DNA of 64,000 nt from Paramacrobiotus metropolitanus (GCF_019649055.1 NW_026570330.1:388786-452785); one strand, 5' to 3'. Positions 28,072 to 40,394 are shown, counted from the stretch's first letter. Notes: generated by a model from the sequence alone, not told the origin. Program-made: numbers and translations.

Positions 28072-31060
28072 ATGGCGTGAGCCATTTCCATCGATCTTTT
28101 ATTAATGAATTTATAAATGTCGCTTTCTTAATGTGAGAAATTATATCTGTCGCTTGGAGCGACCTTGTTTTCTCAGGTGGAAATTTGATTGTCAGAAAAA
28201 ACGTTTAGGTGGCGTTAGCCGGTTCCGTCAAAATTCTTTTTATCACGATTTCTAGACCCATCGAGATTTGAAATAACACTGAGATCACTAAAAAAAAACC
28301 GATCTTAGGAAAAATAATTTAACGGTCGCTTTTGCGATCTTTTTGAGAAGATGCCTGAGTGTCGCGATTGCGATCTTTTCTAGAACTATTCGGCAGTAAT
28401 AAAATTTAAAAAACGGTTTGTAATCGTCGCCGATCTTTTTAACACAGTTGTCGCATGTTCGCGATCTTTTGGTAATGAAAGGAATAATTATATTGTCGCT
28501 TTGAGCGATCTTTTATAGAAGATATTAGAACATAAGTTTATGACGTGAGTCGTGAGTCATTTCCATCGAGATGATTAGAATTAATTTACAATTTGACAGA
28601 TTTTAGTTCGCTCGGTTGCATTTAAATTTTCTGTCGCATCTTTCGCGATCTATTGGGTGATAGCAGTTTATACAAACCGGTTTCGGTGATAGTTGAAATT
28701 CGATGCATTCGTTATGATAATTTAAATACAATATTATTGATCGTTTTAAAATGTCGCTTTCATAGCGATCTTTTTGGACAAATTCTCATTAGATGAAGTT
28801 AATGGATGAAAATATTGTAAATTAAATCGTGCGTTAGAGACCTTGTTAATAAAAATTAGATCACTTTTAAGCAATTTGTTAACAACAAAAAAGATTTATG
28901 TCGTTTTTTGCGATCTTTTTGAATAGAATATTTAAATTCCGGCAATGTTAGGAATCTTGTAATGTGTCGCAATCATGGCGATCGTTTGTTTCTTTTGAAA
29001 AAAAATGTCAATCAGTCGCTGTTAAGACGTTTTTCATTAAAGAAAATTATGTTACTTTATATGCGATTTTTTTTTTGTAATCAAAGAAATCACTTTAGTG
29101 TCGCTCCTTTTTTTTTTTTTTTTTTTTTTTTGTAATCAAAGAAATGACTTTAGTGGCGCGAACTTTTTAAAAAAAAAAAACAGTATGACAATTAATATGG
29201 CGTGAGCCATTTGACAAAATTTCATCAACATCGTAATGATTTTTATGGCGTGAGCCATTTGACATCAAATGGTGGGTAGAGGCTGATTTTGTTGCGTTTA
29301 ATCATCTTCTTTGTTAAATGAAGAAGTTATTAAAGAATGGGAAAGGAATTGCAAAATGAAGAAGTAATTGCAACATAATTAGCGCGTTAATGAATATGCC
29401 AAAACAAACAATTTTATTATCGCGCTGGTTAGATCTTTTAAATAAGAAAATAATTGTCGCTTTTGCGATCTTTTGACTCGACAAATTACTATCGCTTTTG
29501 CGATCTTTTGTAGAAAAGAAAGTTTATTGCCGCTTTTTATTAGTGATCTGTTTTGCTAAAAAAAAAATTTCAATTCGAAGAAGTTCTTTCATTAATTTTA
29601 AAATTAAGAGTTGTCGCTTGATAACGATCTTTTTTTGGTCATAAAAATTATTGTCACATATGAACGATCTTTTATAGGGAATAAATAAAGCATTTTAAAT
29701 GTCGTTTTCTTTGCGATCTTTTGGTTGCAATCAATTTGGAAATTTTGTATATGATCGATGTTTTGCTTATATGAAAAACAATTTAAATTGTCGCCGAATT
29801 TGCGATCTTTTGCTAGGAATTAAAAATTAAATGTCATAACATTAGCGACCTTTTGTTAATTTAGCAAAGTCGTAACCTTCGTTAAAAAATGGCGTGAGCC
29901 ATGTACATCGAAATGCGATTTGTCGGGCAATGTCGCTTTTGCAATCTCTCGCGAAAATAAAAATGTCGCTTAATGCGATATTTCTGATGTTAAAAGATCA
30001 TTATTGAGCGTTTGATAGGGATTTTTCGGTAAAATAAAAATTTTAATTATCGCAAATCAACGATGTTTTTGGTGAGAATAATAAATGTAATAAATTGTCG
30101 CTTATTAGCGATCTTTTCACTAACGATGACAGAATTTAAATTTCAATATCAGTGGTCCTTTAGTAATTTCAGAAGTTATCAATCTTTTTAGCGATAATAT
30201 TCCAGAAGTGTGGCGAGTTTGATATAATAATAAAATTTTTGTGACCTTTAAGTCGTCTTCGTATCATTAAAAATTTAGTCACGTGCCTTTGCGATCTTTT
30301 GGTTACTAATTAAACAAATTCTAGTTGTCGTTCTTTTGCAATGTTTTTTGAATAGGAAGAATAAACGATGTCGCATCCAGTGGCGGTCTTTTTCGGAAAT
30401 AATTAAAGGAAATTTACGGTGCTTTTCATTAGCGATTTTTTGCTAATGAAATTTAAACTCTGCCTTTGGTGTGGAGATCTTTTATGATCAGGGATAAAAC
30501 AGTAACATGCCACTTTTCGCGATCTTTTGAAGTAATAAAGAAACTGGTAATTTAATAAAGAAACTGTTAATTTTTTGTTGAAAATAATGTAAATGTCGCT
30601 ATCAGCGATCTTTCCATTTGTTGTTAGTGTAAAATTCTGGCGCGTTAGCGGTTTGTGATGTTGAAAGCACATTCTTAAAAGTAACGTTCTTACCAATCTT
30701 TTAATTCGAAAAAATAAAAGAGTAAAATATGGCAGTTTTCGCCATCGTTTCATTATCATTAAGTGAGATTGTCGCGTTTTCAAACGACCTTTTATTAAAG
30801 TCGTTTTAAGTGATTTTCGAATAAATTTCAATTGTAAAGACGGCTCCTACAATCTTTTAGATAATATGCGATTTAAAATTCCAAAAATGCATGAGCAATG
30901 TTCGTTTAATTTAGTAAAATTGTATTGTGGAGAAGCTTTCTCTTTTTTGGTATTTCAAAAGAAATTTTTTTAAAAAATTGATTTTTCTTGCGATCTTGTC
31001 TTAGAAAGGAAAAGAACGCAAAGTGTCATTTTATGCGATCGTTAATAAATAAAAAAGAAT
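28072..31060 (-). repeat. palindromic array C (about 30 units, reverse orientation)
   Basis: The same family as 2.0-3.1 kb, inverted: plus-strand units read TGTCGCTTTTGCGATCTTTT. Good units start near 28327, 28361, 28450, 28494, 28752, 28900, 28966, 29455, 29490, 29612, 29700, 29790, 29963, 30097, 30596 and 30770. Spacing is looser (34-150 bp) than in block A. A second palindrome, ATGGCGTGAGCCAT, recurs near 28072, 29196, 29243 and 29889. A long T run lies at about 29103-29132. Units keep both arms of TCGC..GCGA despite changes in the loop. Confidence 0.85.
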
Positions 31061-34000
31061 ACCAACGACTCATGGTGCGCCACGATTTGAATTTTAATAC
31101 ACAAATTTTAGATATTCCATTTAAAGCAGTTTGTTTGAGTGGAAAACAGTAAATTAAAGTTTCATTTAATAAGTTTCATCTTTCGTGATGAAAAAAGAAT
31201 ATTCAGGAATTTTGTCGTTAAGCAGAACTTTTAGATATTTTAGATTATAATTTCAGTGCCGCGATTTATATTTGTGTTAGTATTTGTGCACGAGATTGTA
31301 TTTCTTTTAAAATTAATTAGACGATTAAATGTTCTTGTGATTTTTACGCAGCAATTTTCTACATGTTTTTCGAATTGGTAAAATTTATTTTATGATATTG
31401 AAGAATTTGTCATGTTGATTTACTTCTCTTGACCAATGTGAAAATATTAGTTATCAGTCGCTTTCCGGTGTTGAATAATTAGCGCAGTTTTTTTGAGATA
31501 GATTTTCAGTTTGTAGCATTTTGCTTTTTAATTTATTGGTAGATTTGATGGAAAATTTTTATTATGTTGAAATTATGTTCGCGCATGTATACTTTCTTTT
31601 AGAACTAGGGTTTATTAAGGAGGCTCTATATTACCTCATGTGCCAGTTAAATGTTAATCAATAATCAATGTTATTGGCTGGTGCTAATCAACTTTAATAG
31701 CATGGAGGAAGTGTTTCTTTTATAAATGCGGCTTAGTTCTGTTGCATAGTTCGTACTCGTACCATGACACTTATTAAAGTTACATATACAATGAAATTTA
31801 AATAAATTTAAATTTTTGTCTGCAACTTCTCAAGAACCTCAGGATTTATACAGCAGTTATTTTCGTGTTAAATAATTGGTTTGCTTGCATTATTATTATT
31901 AATTCAAAGAGGGAGAACATTCGGATCCGTTTAAACAATTCTATGTTATCTGTAAAGAATAACAATAGAATAAAATCATTTTAAAAATAATGAAATGTCG
32001 AAAATTTCAAATTTCAATTTTAAAATCCATATGGCCATGATTCAGATTTGTTCCTTTCTGTGTAAATATTTTTCAGTAATATTAAAACCTGTGATAAACC
32101 TGGTAGTGTCCCACCACCTCCAGGCAGTCACAGTGGGACGGTCTCAATCTTACCATTTTTTAAATTTAAAGGATTTAACAAATTCAGGAAAATCGCATTA
32201 AAGCTTCTTCAAAAACAGTGCACTTCAAAATTTCAAATTACTCCTTAATTCGCGCAATTCTTTAAGTATATAATTAAACATGTTCTGTGTAATTCGTGTT
32301 CCTTCTTTATTGTTAGTATTCAGTTGCAATTTTGGTGCCAATTTGCAGAAAATAATTTAATTGTTTCTAATTAAATTTTCATCGTTGAAATAAAAAAAAT
32401 TTTTTTTTTTTTTTATAATTTTCGTACTTTCTGTTGTAGTGCTTTGGCGGATAATATGAAACACTTTAGGTACAGTAATTACACAATTGTTGAATTACTA
32501 CCGTTGTACCGTCATTATGATTTTATAATATTGCAGATCGTAAAGAGCAAGCGGTTGGATTAGTACAGTGCTTCAGCGGTACAGATAAAATGTGTATAGT
32601 GGCTTGCATTTTTATCCGCATGCAAAATTTGTTAGATTGCGTCGCACGATACATCATGGTAGTATTAAAATCGATACTCAGGCCTAATGGAAGTGCCTGA
32701 AAATGTACTTTAACCTAGGCAGTCATACGACTCTGTGAGAGTAGTCCTCAAAACCATTCCTAGTACATCACAACAATTGCAGTAGCTATGCAAAGCACTT
32801 TTACTGCAGTGCAATTACTGTGACGCACTAAGAATGGTTAAGTCGATCATGGAAATGGGAGTTAATGGGAATTCCGCTGACGTCAATTGACGTCCGCAGG
32901 ATATTAGGAATAGAGAGAATTCAGAGAAACATCTAAGGGTTTGACAGTCCTCTGAGAATTAAATTGCGATTGTCAGAGTGAAGACCAATTTTTCGTTGAC
33001 GTCAGTAATCATGGGAAATTGACATTACTGGCATTGACACTGACGTCAATGGTTGCCTTGGCAACCAATGTACGTCAAGACGGATATTATAAGCCATCCT
33101 TGAAAAGCCATTTTATATATAATATTTTTCAGTAAAACATTTATTTACTTTTTCAATAAGTGACCACTGAAATGTGTATGTCACAAATAAAGAAATTTTA
33201 ATGCTGGTGTCTTTTATTCTACCTGAGAGAAAAATGACTACCTATTCAGTGTAACTCGAATGCTGTTATTGTGGCAGTTTTGAGAAAAAAAAAATTTTAT
33301 TTTATCAGTTACCAGTTTTATTTTATCATTCATTTTATGAATAGTTAACCACGATTTGACATATTTTTTGAAAAATTTCCTCTGTGACCTTTATCGTGCT
33401 TGCTTCGGTATTAATCGCGGTACAAAAATATTTTTGATGTCAAAATTTTTAGCTAATTTTTGCGGGCTGATGTTGCACTTGTAAATATTATTACTTTGAT
33501 AAAATAGTGCCTATTAGGTTTTTTTAGGAAATTCTGATGATTATAGATGTACCGGATATTTCTTATAATTAGGTTTATTATAAATTTTTCGACATTGTCG
33601 GTCATTATAATATATGTCGCAGATGAAAACTGATTATTTGGAATTAGATCTGTAGGTTTTTATGAAGGTATACTGTATATCAGTTAGTAACCATTTTTGA
33701 AAAATTTTAAATCTATACATTGTACGGTCTGTTTTCGATTATGCATTTTATCGCATAATTATGTTGTTAAGAACCGTTACGATAAATTATTTTAAATGTT
33801 GGTTCTCAAGAAGCATTTCACAGATTAGTGCCATTTTCAAGTAATTATAATTTGCTTGGCAGATGCCAGAATCTTTTAGATAATTACTTCGCTTCGTATT
33901 GAGGATATTACAAATCTGTAATTTTTGTACTCATAAGGGTAATTATATGCAGAATATTATTGGATTTCAAGTTTTAATTTTTAAATATAAAATGTACTTG

Positions 34001-34660
34001 TAAGCACAATTTTGGTGTTCAGACTATTTTATACTGCTGAGGCAATTCGGAAATTATCAACTTCTTCTGTTTATCATAAACATTTTCAAACGGACTGTTG
34101 GTGTCAGCTACACTTCATTAAGTAATATTATTTCAGGCTTATTAACACAGGGTTATTAAATGATGTTAAGCACATATTTTTAAAGGTTTTATAGTAATTA
34201 TTCCTATACAAAAATTTAACATTTGTACAAGGTGTTGGTCAACCAAAAGGTTGGTGACCTTTTACAATATGAATTTTGTATATGTACTGTACAGATAAAT
34301 ATATAGAAACCAAGGTGTTTGTTTCGTGTTTGTGCTTCCTTTTCTAATTTTGTATTTTAACATTTTTGTTTTAACGTTTGTAAAACCAAAGTGTTTGTTT
34401 CAACTCGATTACCATTTTGTATTGTGTGTTGATAATCAACATGTGCATAACCAAGGTGTGAGTTTGGATTTTTTGGACAATCACACGATTTAACATTTAA
34501 TATATAAGATTGTAAAACGCAAATGTAAATTTATCTATTTGACACCAACAGCCGTTATTTCGGTTATAATTTTTTATCGGATTTTTTCCAATTTTTTGTC
34601 GACTAACGCAGTAATAGCATATGTGGTACCTATAACTATATCTTATACTAAAACATGTTT
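31061..34660. other. 3.6-kb AT-rich region without genes
   Basis: No ORF above 70 codons with plausible composition and no RNA gene recognised. It holds a CRE/X-box cluster at 32877-33066 and scattered short inverted repeats (for example TTGGTCAACCAAAAGGTTGG near 34230). Confidence 0.5.
32877..33066. promoter_or_regulatory. CRE-like and X-box cluster
   Basis: TGACGTCAATTGACGTC (32878), TTGACGTCAG (32997) and TGACGTCA (33041) are CREB/ATF-type sites. GGTTGCC-TT-GGCAACC (33051-33066) is a palindromic X-box-like site. The same CRE halves occur in the DR repeats at 26.4 and 35.1 kb. This points to an enhancer or promoter. No transcript start is evident. Confidence 0.5.
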
Positions 34661-34669
34661 AAAGACCAG

Positions 34670-34987
34670 AAAGGTCACTCTGTTCCTAATATTATTTTTG
34701 CAAAATGTTATGCAATTATTTTTGAACTTTTGATATTTTAATATATAATAAGGATGAATACACTTACCCCGGGCCATCCGTCCGGAAGGGGCCAGGTGTA
34801 TAAAGGTCATTAGACTGTAGCTGGTAATACATAAAAGGTCATCTAGGTAACCTGCGACGGATCCAGGTTGGAGATACATTTTAAAGGTCACTTCGAGATC
34901 AGTAGAAGAGAATTTATAACAGTAGAAAAATTTTAGTAGCAGATCAGATAGGGTGGGCGGGTGGGCACAGTTGCCTACGAAAGGTCA
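34670..34987 (+). promoter_or_regulatory. cluster of AAAGGTCA half-sites
   Basis: AAAGGTCA occurs at 34670, 34802, 34834, 34883 and 34980, all in one orientation. AGGTCA is the classic nuclear-receptor half-site. Five copies in 318 bp just before the DR right copy is far above chance in AT-rich DNA. Confidence 0.45.
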
Positions 34988-35017
34988 CGGGACCTATTAC
35001 ACAAAACCACGCTCTGC

Positions 35018-35229
35018 TATACACGTACTACTGCTCCCTGAACAACACAGCCGGCCGCCCTTATATAGCGGCGAGCCGGCAAATACACATACGGCTGGGA
35101 AAGATCCCGCTGACGTCTATGGACGTCAGTGGGGAAATCGATGATCGTACAATGTGCACGCCGGGATCATGCATCCCCGGCGTGCTATCGATCGGGTGCA
35201 CATACACGTCTGTAGGGAAAAACCCTACA
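35018..35229 (+). repeat. structured direct repeat DR, right copy
   Basis: 212 bp, the first 178 identical to 26340-26517. It then differs by a small indel (GGTGCACATACAC versus GGTGTATACAC) and one extra A inside TGTAGGG-AAAAA-CCCTACA. Same hairpins and TATA-like CTTATATAG. Followed by CTAGAC and a large repeat unit. Confidence 0.85.
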
Positions 35230-35949
35230 CTAGACTGTAAATGCTGTATCGAAATATTCGTTCGGTTTTTTTTCGACATAGCACTAGACGATAAAAAAGC
35301 TTTAATTAGTCGATAGTAAATTAGCGGCAACGAGTGACGAGGGCGCAGAGCAAAAGACTATGATCAAGGATTTTTTATTAGCGTATAATAGCTTTCTGTT
35401 TCAAAAGGCCAGAAATTGCCACAAACAGCTACGGCCTTCTTGCAGTTATCCCGATTTATCAAGCGAAGGCGTATGTATGACTAATCGTCGCGAACGACTA
35501 GTGCTTTCACCATTATCAAAAAAGTTTTATGCATATAACACAGCGTACGCAGTGGCATTTTTGCGGTAGTTAAAATTACGACAATTAACGAAGCGTGGCA
35601 GACATTAGCTTACCTGTGGAAATTTTAGCTTTCCCCAGTTATCCATTGCGAAACAGGTTAAAATTCGTTATGAAAGGCTTTCGAACGCTCTGATAGAGTG
35701 GAACTGCTGTACTAACTTGCATCGCTTGCAGATCGCGGGAAAAACTGCCAGCCAATAGGAGGTTTATTTTCATGTGTGCAGACAGTGTGCTAAAGCGATA
35801 GGGCGGAAGTGTGGAGCCGCTTTTCTACACGGAAAAGCTAACCTGCACTATTAGTCTATTACGCAGACAACAGACTGGTATTTGAGTATGATACACCGTT
35901 GTAAACGTAAACACGTCTGAGAAATAGCTGCTATTTTGAAATGCCGATA

Positions 35950-35965
35950 CATTGTCATAGCAACC
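35950..35965 (+). promoter_or_regulatory. RFX-type X-box
   Basis: CATTGTCATAGCAACC with the conserved follow-on GCGATACGCCAAT. It lies 368 bases before the stem element. Confidence 0.45.
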
Positions 35966-36317
35966 GCGATACGCCAATGGACATAACCGCTAAACACGTA
36001 CTGTCTACATATTTATTATCAACTTGTACAAGCCATTTACATTCAAACTTTAAATACCCAATAATCAGAACAAGAAACATGTACTGTATCTGTACCTGTA
36101 CTGCAAAGTGCACTCACATCAACAGTAGTCTGAATGATAGTTAAAAGAAAAGCGTTTACAAGACGACAGCATTTTTTGTTTGACTGAAATAAAGCGGCGT
36201 GTAATTAATTACTGTGTATAATTACCGTACTGTTGATTTATTAACGGCGCAGTAAAGCTATTCATTTCTACGCGACATTCAGTAACAAGGATAAAATTCG
36301 AAAAACACAGACTGACC

Positions 36318-36382
36318 TTTCCCGTTGAAGACCGTCAATAAGACGACACTGTGATCGTCAAAAACGCGGTCAAAAACGGGAC
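36318..36382 (+). other. three-stem structured element, copy 4
   Basis: Outer CCCGTT/AACGGG, middle GACCG/CGGTC, inner GACGA/TCGTC, with internal loops GAA/AAA and TCAATAA/AAAAACG. This copy is close to the consensus. Confidence 0.65.
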
Positions 36383-37020
36383 TGGGTTAGTAGAACATAA
36401 AGCAGTTACTCCTGCAGGCAGGATTATAACGTTGTTTTATCGCTTAGTTAGACAATTAATGTTTTCAGCGTCGAGTATTGCATTGCTAATTTATTAGTGA
36501 ACGTGATGCAATACGGAATGATCTGTATCGAACATTCTGCAGCCAATATACAGATTCCCGTACATCAGGGATGAAAACCGGCAACTTGAAAAAACGCAGA
36601 GCATCCATTCGCCAGCACGTTAACGGTGCATTAAATGATAGCGACCCAGTTACAGTACTTAATTGAATTATGAATGCCGACATGGTCATGATACCGTTCC
36701 ACACTTCTGGAATTTATTCCATCCTACGCTGGGCGCAGTGCAGAACAACAGCACTTAATAAATCCAAAATTGCATTGAAAATGCTTACGTAATTTACTTT
36801 AGCGGTCGAATAACGCCTGATAATCGCTTTCCGAGTCTCTGACACCGCAGCAGATATCACAATCCCTGAATTGGTGAACTTTCGCTGCAACGAGGACTGG
36901 CGCCAGCGAAAAAATGCGGAACACTCGCAAGGAATTATAAAAAAAATTTTACGCTTGCACGCTCGTACAAAGAACGACATTTCCACGATATTCTGCGTTT
37001 TTTTGTAAAAACAGCCCAGC

Positions 37021-37581
37021 ATGTTCCTAACGCGCGCAGACAAAATTATTATGGAGATATATGGGGCGCTGCAGAATTCAAACGAAACCGGCGAGCCTGC
37101 CAATATATGGTCAACCTTTGATATTATACCGGTACATTCACTGCAGCCGAGGAAAGCGACTCGTGAACGTTCCTATTACCTACGGCGGTTGAGACAAGAG
37201 AGGGAGCGGTTAGTAGCGGTTGTACAGCACCGGTAGTGGCCACTGGCCGGTACAGCGCGAAGGTGTAAAAGGGCATTCATTCGAAAGCCATACGGTTTCC
37301 GAACGGTTTCCCGGCTTATGTTTTCAGAGGGACAGAGGGAGTACGATCGCCAAAATCTGAACACCACAAAGCTTCCCATCGCCCAAGTGGATAACGCATT
37401 TGGCATGAATATGACGCAGCTATTCATGAGCGTTCACAAGACCGACCAGTGCTTACAGTGCGCTGCGGTCTCAGACTACAGAGCCCTCGTTACGGCGGCC
37501 GAAGAGCGCATGATGGAACTGGACGCCTTGGCGGCGATCGCAGCGAACATCGAAGCCATTATTGTGTTTGTACTTCAATGA
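37021..37581 (+). pseudogene. repeated coding-like block, unit copy 4
   Basis: Two frames look coding. The first, from 37021, starts MFLTRADKIIMEIYGALQNS. The second, 37318-37581, has QCAAVSDYRALVTAAEERMM and ends IVFVLQ. Both have counterparts in copy 5: MEMYGALKNSDE at 44619, and QCAAVADYR followed in another frame by AIVKAAEKRIKELCAL and VLQ near 45020-45130. The conserved end VLQ-stop and helix-like AAE-R pattern suggest a real ancestral protein. I do not recognise it; both copies carry frameshifts. Confidence 0.4.
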
Positions 37582-37678
37582 TTCTGCTCTCCTCTTCGTG
37601 TGCACGGCTACGTCTGCCGACCTACAGAATGCTGTAGATGTACTGGCCAATATTTTTTGCACATAAAAGGCGCGACAA

Positions 37679-37905
37679 GTGTTCCGCGACCTAAAACTGG
37701 CTGCGACTCGTATCCTTGGGTTAAGAGTAGTGTCGTCTAACGACGACAGCTTGACAAATCTGGATGACGAAGAAGCTGAATGTCAGAAGATGTGGATTAC
37801 CGGAAAAGGTCGTCCATTACGCCGGTCAGGAAGAGCCGCCATTCCTGCCGACGCAAAATGGCTATTACCGAAGAACACGTTTTATTCGATTCCTTTAATG
37901 GTGGA
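37679..37905 (+). pseudogene. unknown ORF remnant before the MITE
   Basis: An ORF (MFRDLKLAATRILGL start) is open from 37679 to 37972, but its end lies inside the MITE, so the original protein end is lost. No family recognised. The part SSNDDSLTNLDDEEAE is acidic. Confidence 0.3.
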
Positions 37906-38392
37906 GGTCAATTACATTTGGTTAAGCGTTGCGCGTCGGGTAACGGGAAAACGCGTAAAAAATGTGACGTAACAGTGCGTAACCAAGCAAACATTCTGAT
38001 TCGCAGTCACAAAATCTGGGATGGGTTTTCAGCTTACTTGTCCAGTAAGCGTTGCGCTTCGACGTCGAAGCGCATCCATTACCCAAACTACGAGTAACTC
38101 GTAACTCTCCTGCACAGATCAACAAAATTTGTGTGTGTTTGGACCAAAAGTAAATCCAACCCAGAGTCACAATCCAAAACTCATAATTAACTTTTTTGAC
38201 GTAATACCACATTTACCACATTACAGCATTAAAAATGAGTTTTTCAGTTCCACGTCGGTGTTCAATTTCTTTCTTGGCACGGAAGCGTACTTGGCTCACG
38301 ATTGTACGATTGTTTTTCTGTTGAGTCATGGCTAATTTTTTACGCGTCTCTCCATTACCCGACGCGCAACAGTTACCCAAACTTAATTGACC
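37906..38392. mobile_element. MITE, 487 bp
   Basis: Terminal inverted repeats of about 50 bp: GGTCAATTACATTTGG.. with GTTGCGCGTCGGGTAA and ACGCGTAAAAAAT inward on the left, and the inverted equivalents on the right (..TTACCCGACGCGCAAC..TTAATTGACC). A related TTGCGCTTCGACG / CATTACCCAAAC pair lies inside (38045-38090). No transposase is present and no target duplication is fixed. Confidence 0.75.
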
Positions 38393-39229
38393 TTCACCAA
38401 TGCTGAGTTAAGGCAGTGTTAGGTTAATAATTATTGTTTGCACGTTTCATCATTTCAGTAATTCGATGATCCTGTTTCCACTAATCAGCTCATTCGTTAG
38501 TCAGCATCAAATACTGGAGGGCTGTTCGGCATACCAGGCGTTGTCAATGTGACCAGCCCTTTTCGCGGTAAAAACACGGGAAAATCTGGCATTGAGCCTC
38601 TTTGGTCTGGACCTGTACACGCTGCGTTATGTCCACTAGATTTTGCTGCCCGGATTACGCAGACAGTAAGAAAAGCTACGCGTGCCCCGTGTTTCCCACG
38701 ACCGTAGACGTCACCGTATTGAGAGAGACTATTCTGGTTTCCTTCAAGCAACAGCTCCATGTCAACTCCCGAAATGTGGACAAATTGTCCAAGACAATGT
38801 CTCCAGCTGTGATCTGTGGTGTCCGCGTGTCCTTGACAACTGGTGTGTTGCCTCACAGACGGTCCGTGTGATTATGATTTCCCGTTGCGCTGGACGAACT
38901 TGTTGACATTGAACTGTCAAGAGGTGGAAAATAGCTCCGCAAAGCCGCTGGAACTTTTGCCCGAGCTTGGGGAGGACGAAACAGAACTTCTCTTGAAAGA
39001 AGATGCTACTTAGTCAAATATCAGGCAGCGGATCCGCTGGATCAAGCCTAACGGATCCCTAGACCCGGAGGTGTTCAATCGCGCAAGGAATAACGCAACG
39101 GAGACGCTTATGCCGCACGTGGGATAACTGGATGTCCGGACGCAACACTGGACACGTCTGTAGAACAATGCGGACCACTGCCTGATCGTACCAGCTCAAT
39201 TTTGCGGCTTATTGTGAAACTATTTAAGC
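38393..39229 (+). other. coding-like but unassigned DNA of unit copy 4
   Basis: GC near 50 percent. Short ORFs (38602-38871, 38682-38906) look neither clearly real nor clearly shadow. The region has no counterpart recognised in copy 5. Confidence 0.3.
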
Positions 39230-39690
39230 GTAATTATGCAGGTTGTTGTGGCCTGGTTACTTCTCGCATGCGGCGGATCATTGCATTTTCTAAAGCTTAA
39301 ACCTGCAATCCGATCATCCGAACGGCGAAGACAGCAAGAGTTACCAGGCGCACAAGATCACAACTGGCAGAATGCACTCGGATATCATATGAGTTTTCAT
39401 GCGAACCTGCTCAGTCTTCTAATATCTTGAATACTCACACGATACAAACTGGAGGCGGAAGACAGCAAAACTTAGGACGACGTCCTCGCCATACCCGTTG
39501 TAGAAAATATCCTGCTAGCCGAAGTGCGAACGGTTGACCATTTCACTGTCATGCAAAGAGACTGGGTCAGGTTTGGCTGCGAGATGGACACATCAGCATC
39601 AGCGCGGCGCATTACGTGGCGCCGCGAAACCTTTGTGAAGAGGAAGTGATTCTTTAACCGCTTTTTCTCGTACTGCCACTCCACTCATTC
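39230..39690 (+). pseudogene. unknown gene fragment, family C copy 1
   Basis: Homologous to 45385-45740 (GCAGGTTGTTG.., CGCATGCGGCGGAT, GAAGACAGCAAGAGTTACCAG) and, in its last 200 bp, to 52370-52600. One frame reads LAIPVVENILLAEVRTVDHF then RDWVRFGCEMDTSASARR. The pattern PVVEN-LLAE-DH-TV-RDWV-FGCEMDTSAS recurs in the other copies. Frameshifts break it. The family is unknown. Confidence 0.45.
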
Positions 39691-39720
39691 CGGATTTAAT
39701 TGGGTAATCGTTAACAGTAG

Positions 39721-40394
39721 CAGGTGCTGTTTCACTGACCTATTTTGCTGCGATACGTCCTGGCGATGGCGAGCTACGGCGTCAAATTACTCATAACTTT
39801 TTTAAACATCATCTCACCACATTTCAAAGGTCACGAGTGATGCCACGGAAAATTCAGCGGCTACGGAAAAAACCCCATGACGAAATCAAGAAATTCGACT
39901 GTTTTTGGGCAAGTCAAACCTTCCCCAGGAAGAGAAAACCCACTTTATTGTGACATAACCGAGCCAGTATATAATCCGCAATTTCAAATTTTTTGGAATG
40001 TTGCGGAGAGCCTATTTCGAGGTAAGAATAAATCGCAGGTAAATTAAGCAGAGATCAGTTCTATGCGACTTATTTGTGGTACTATGCTATCTGTACTTCC
40101 TGTTTTTGTTGAACACACATTGACAAGTCCTTCCTTATAGATTCAAACCATCAACGTACGATCAGCGCATATAAAAGGTCATGCTTAAATAAATGCACCA
40201 AGTTCTTCTGCTTCTTGGACCGGTGATGGACAGTCCATGAAAAGAACGAACCCCAAGATCAAGACCTTACCATCCAGCTTCCAAACGTGCTTTAAAATTA
40301 GGTCTGCCTGTTAAGAGCGCACTTAAGCGAAATGCCCGTGTCTGACTAACAGCAAACGTATTAAATCTAGCAAATCTGATACGTTTCTAGTTGT
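39721..40394. other. no gene recognised
   Basis: No ORF or repeat was matched in this 670-bp stretch. One AAAAGGTCAT half-site occurs near 40176. Confidence 0.4.

Larger units (their letters stand above)
26273..35234 (-). mobile_element. candidate 9-kb cassette bounded by direct repeats
   Basis: Direct repeats at 26340-26546 and 35018-35229 share a 178-bp stretch with no mismatch. Between them lie a minus-strand ORF cluster, a 3-kb palindromic array and AT-rich DNA. At the outer edges TCTAGTGTAGGG (26273-26284) and CCCTACACTAGA (35223-35234) are exact inverted copies, and a TA dinucleotide is shared outside GTGTAGGG / CCCTACAC. To its right a large-unit copy begins abruptly. No RT, integrase or transposase is recognised, so mobility is inferred only from the repeats. 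Confidence 0.4.
35235..39720 (+). repeat. large degenerate repeat unit, copy 4 (most complete)
   Basis: Landmarks: GGCGCAGAGCAAAAGACTAT (35343), TTAGCTTACCTGTGG (35607), X-box 35950, stem element 36318, GCCGACATGGTCATG (36673), CGCAGTGCAGAACAACAGCA (36733), GCAACGAGGACTGG (36888), coding-like blocks 37021-37981, and 39230-39690. It matches copy 5 at 40.4-45.9 kb block by block. The left end is cut by the DR repeat. A MITE lies at 37906-38392. Confidence 0.7.

Noticed and set aside
26340-35229. Ordinary LTR retrotransposon
   Set aside because: The direct repeats could be LTRs, but no clear PBS, RT, protease or integrase lies between them, and TG..CA ends do not hold in the left copy.
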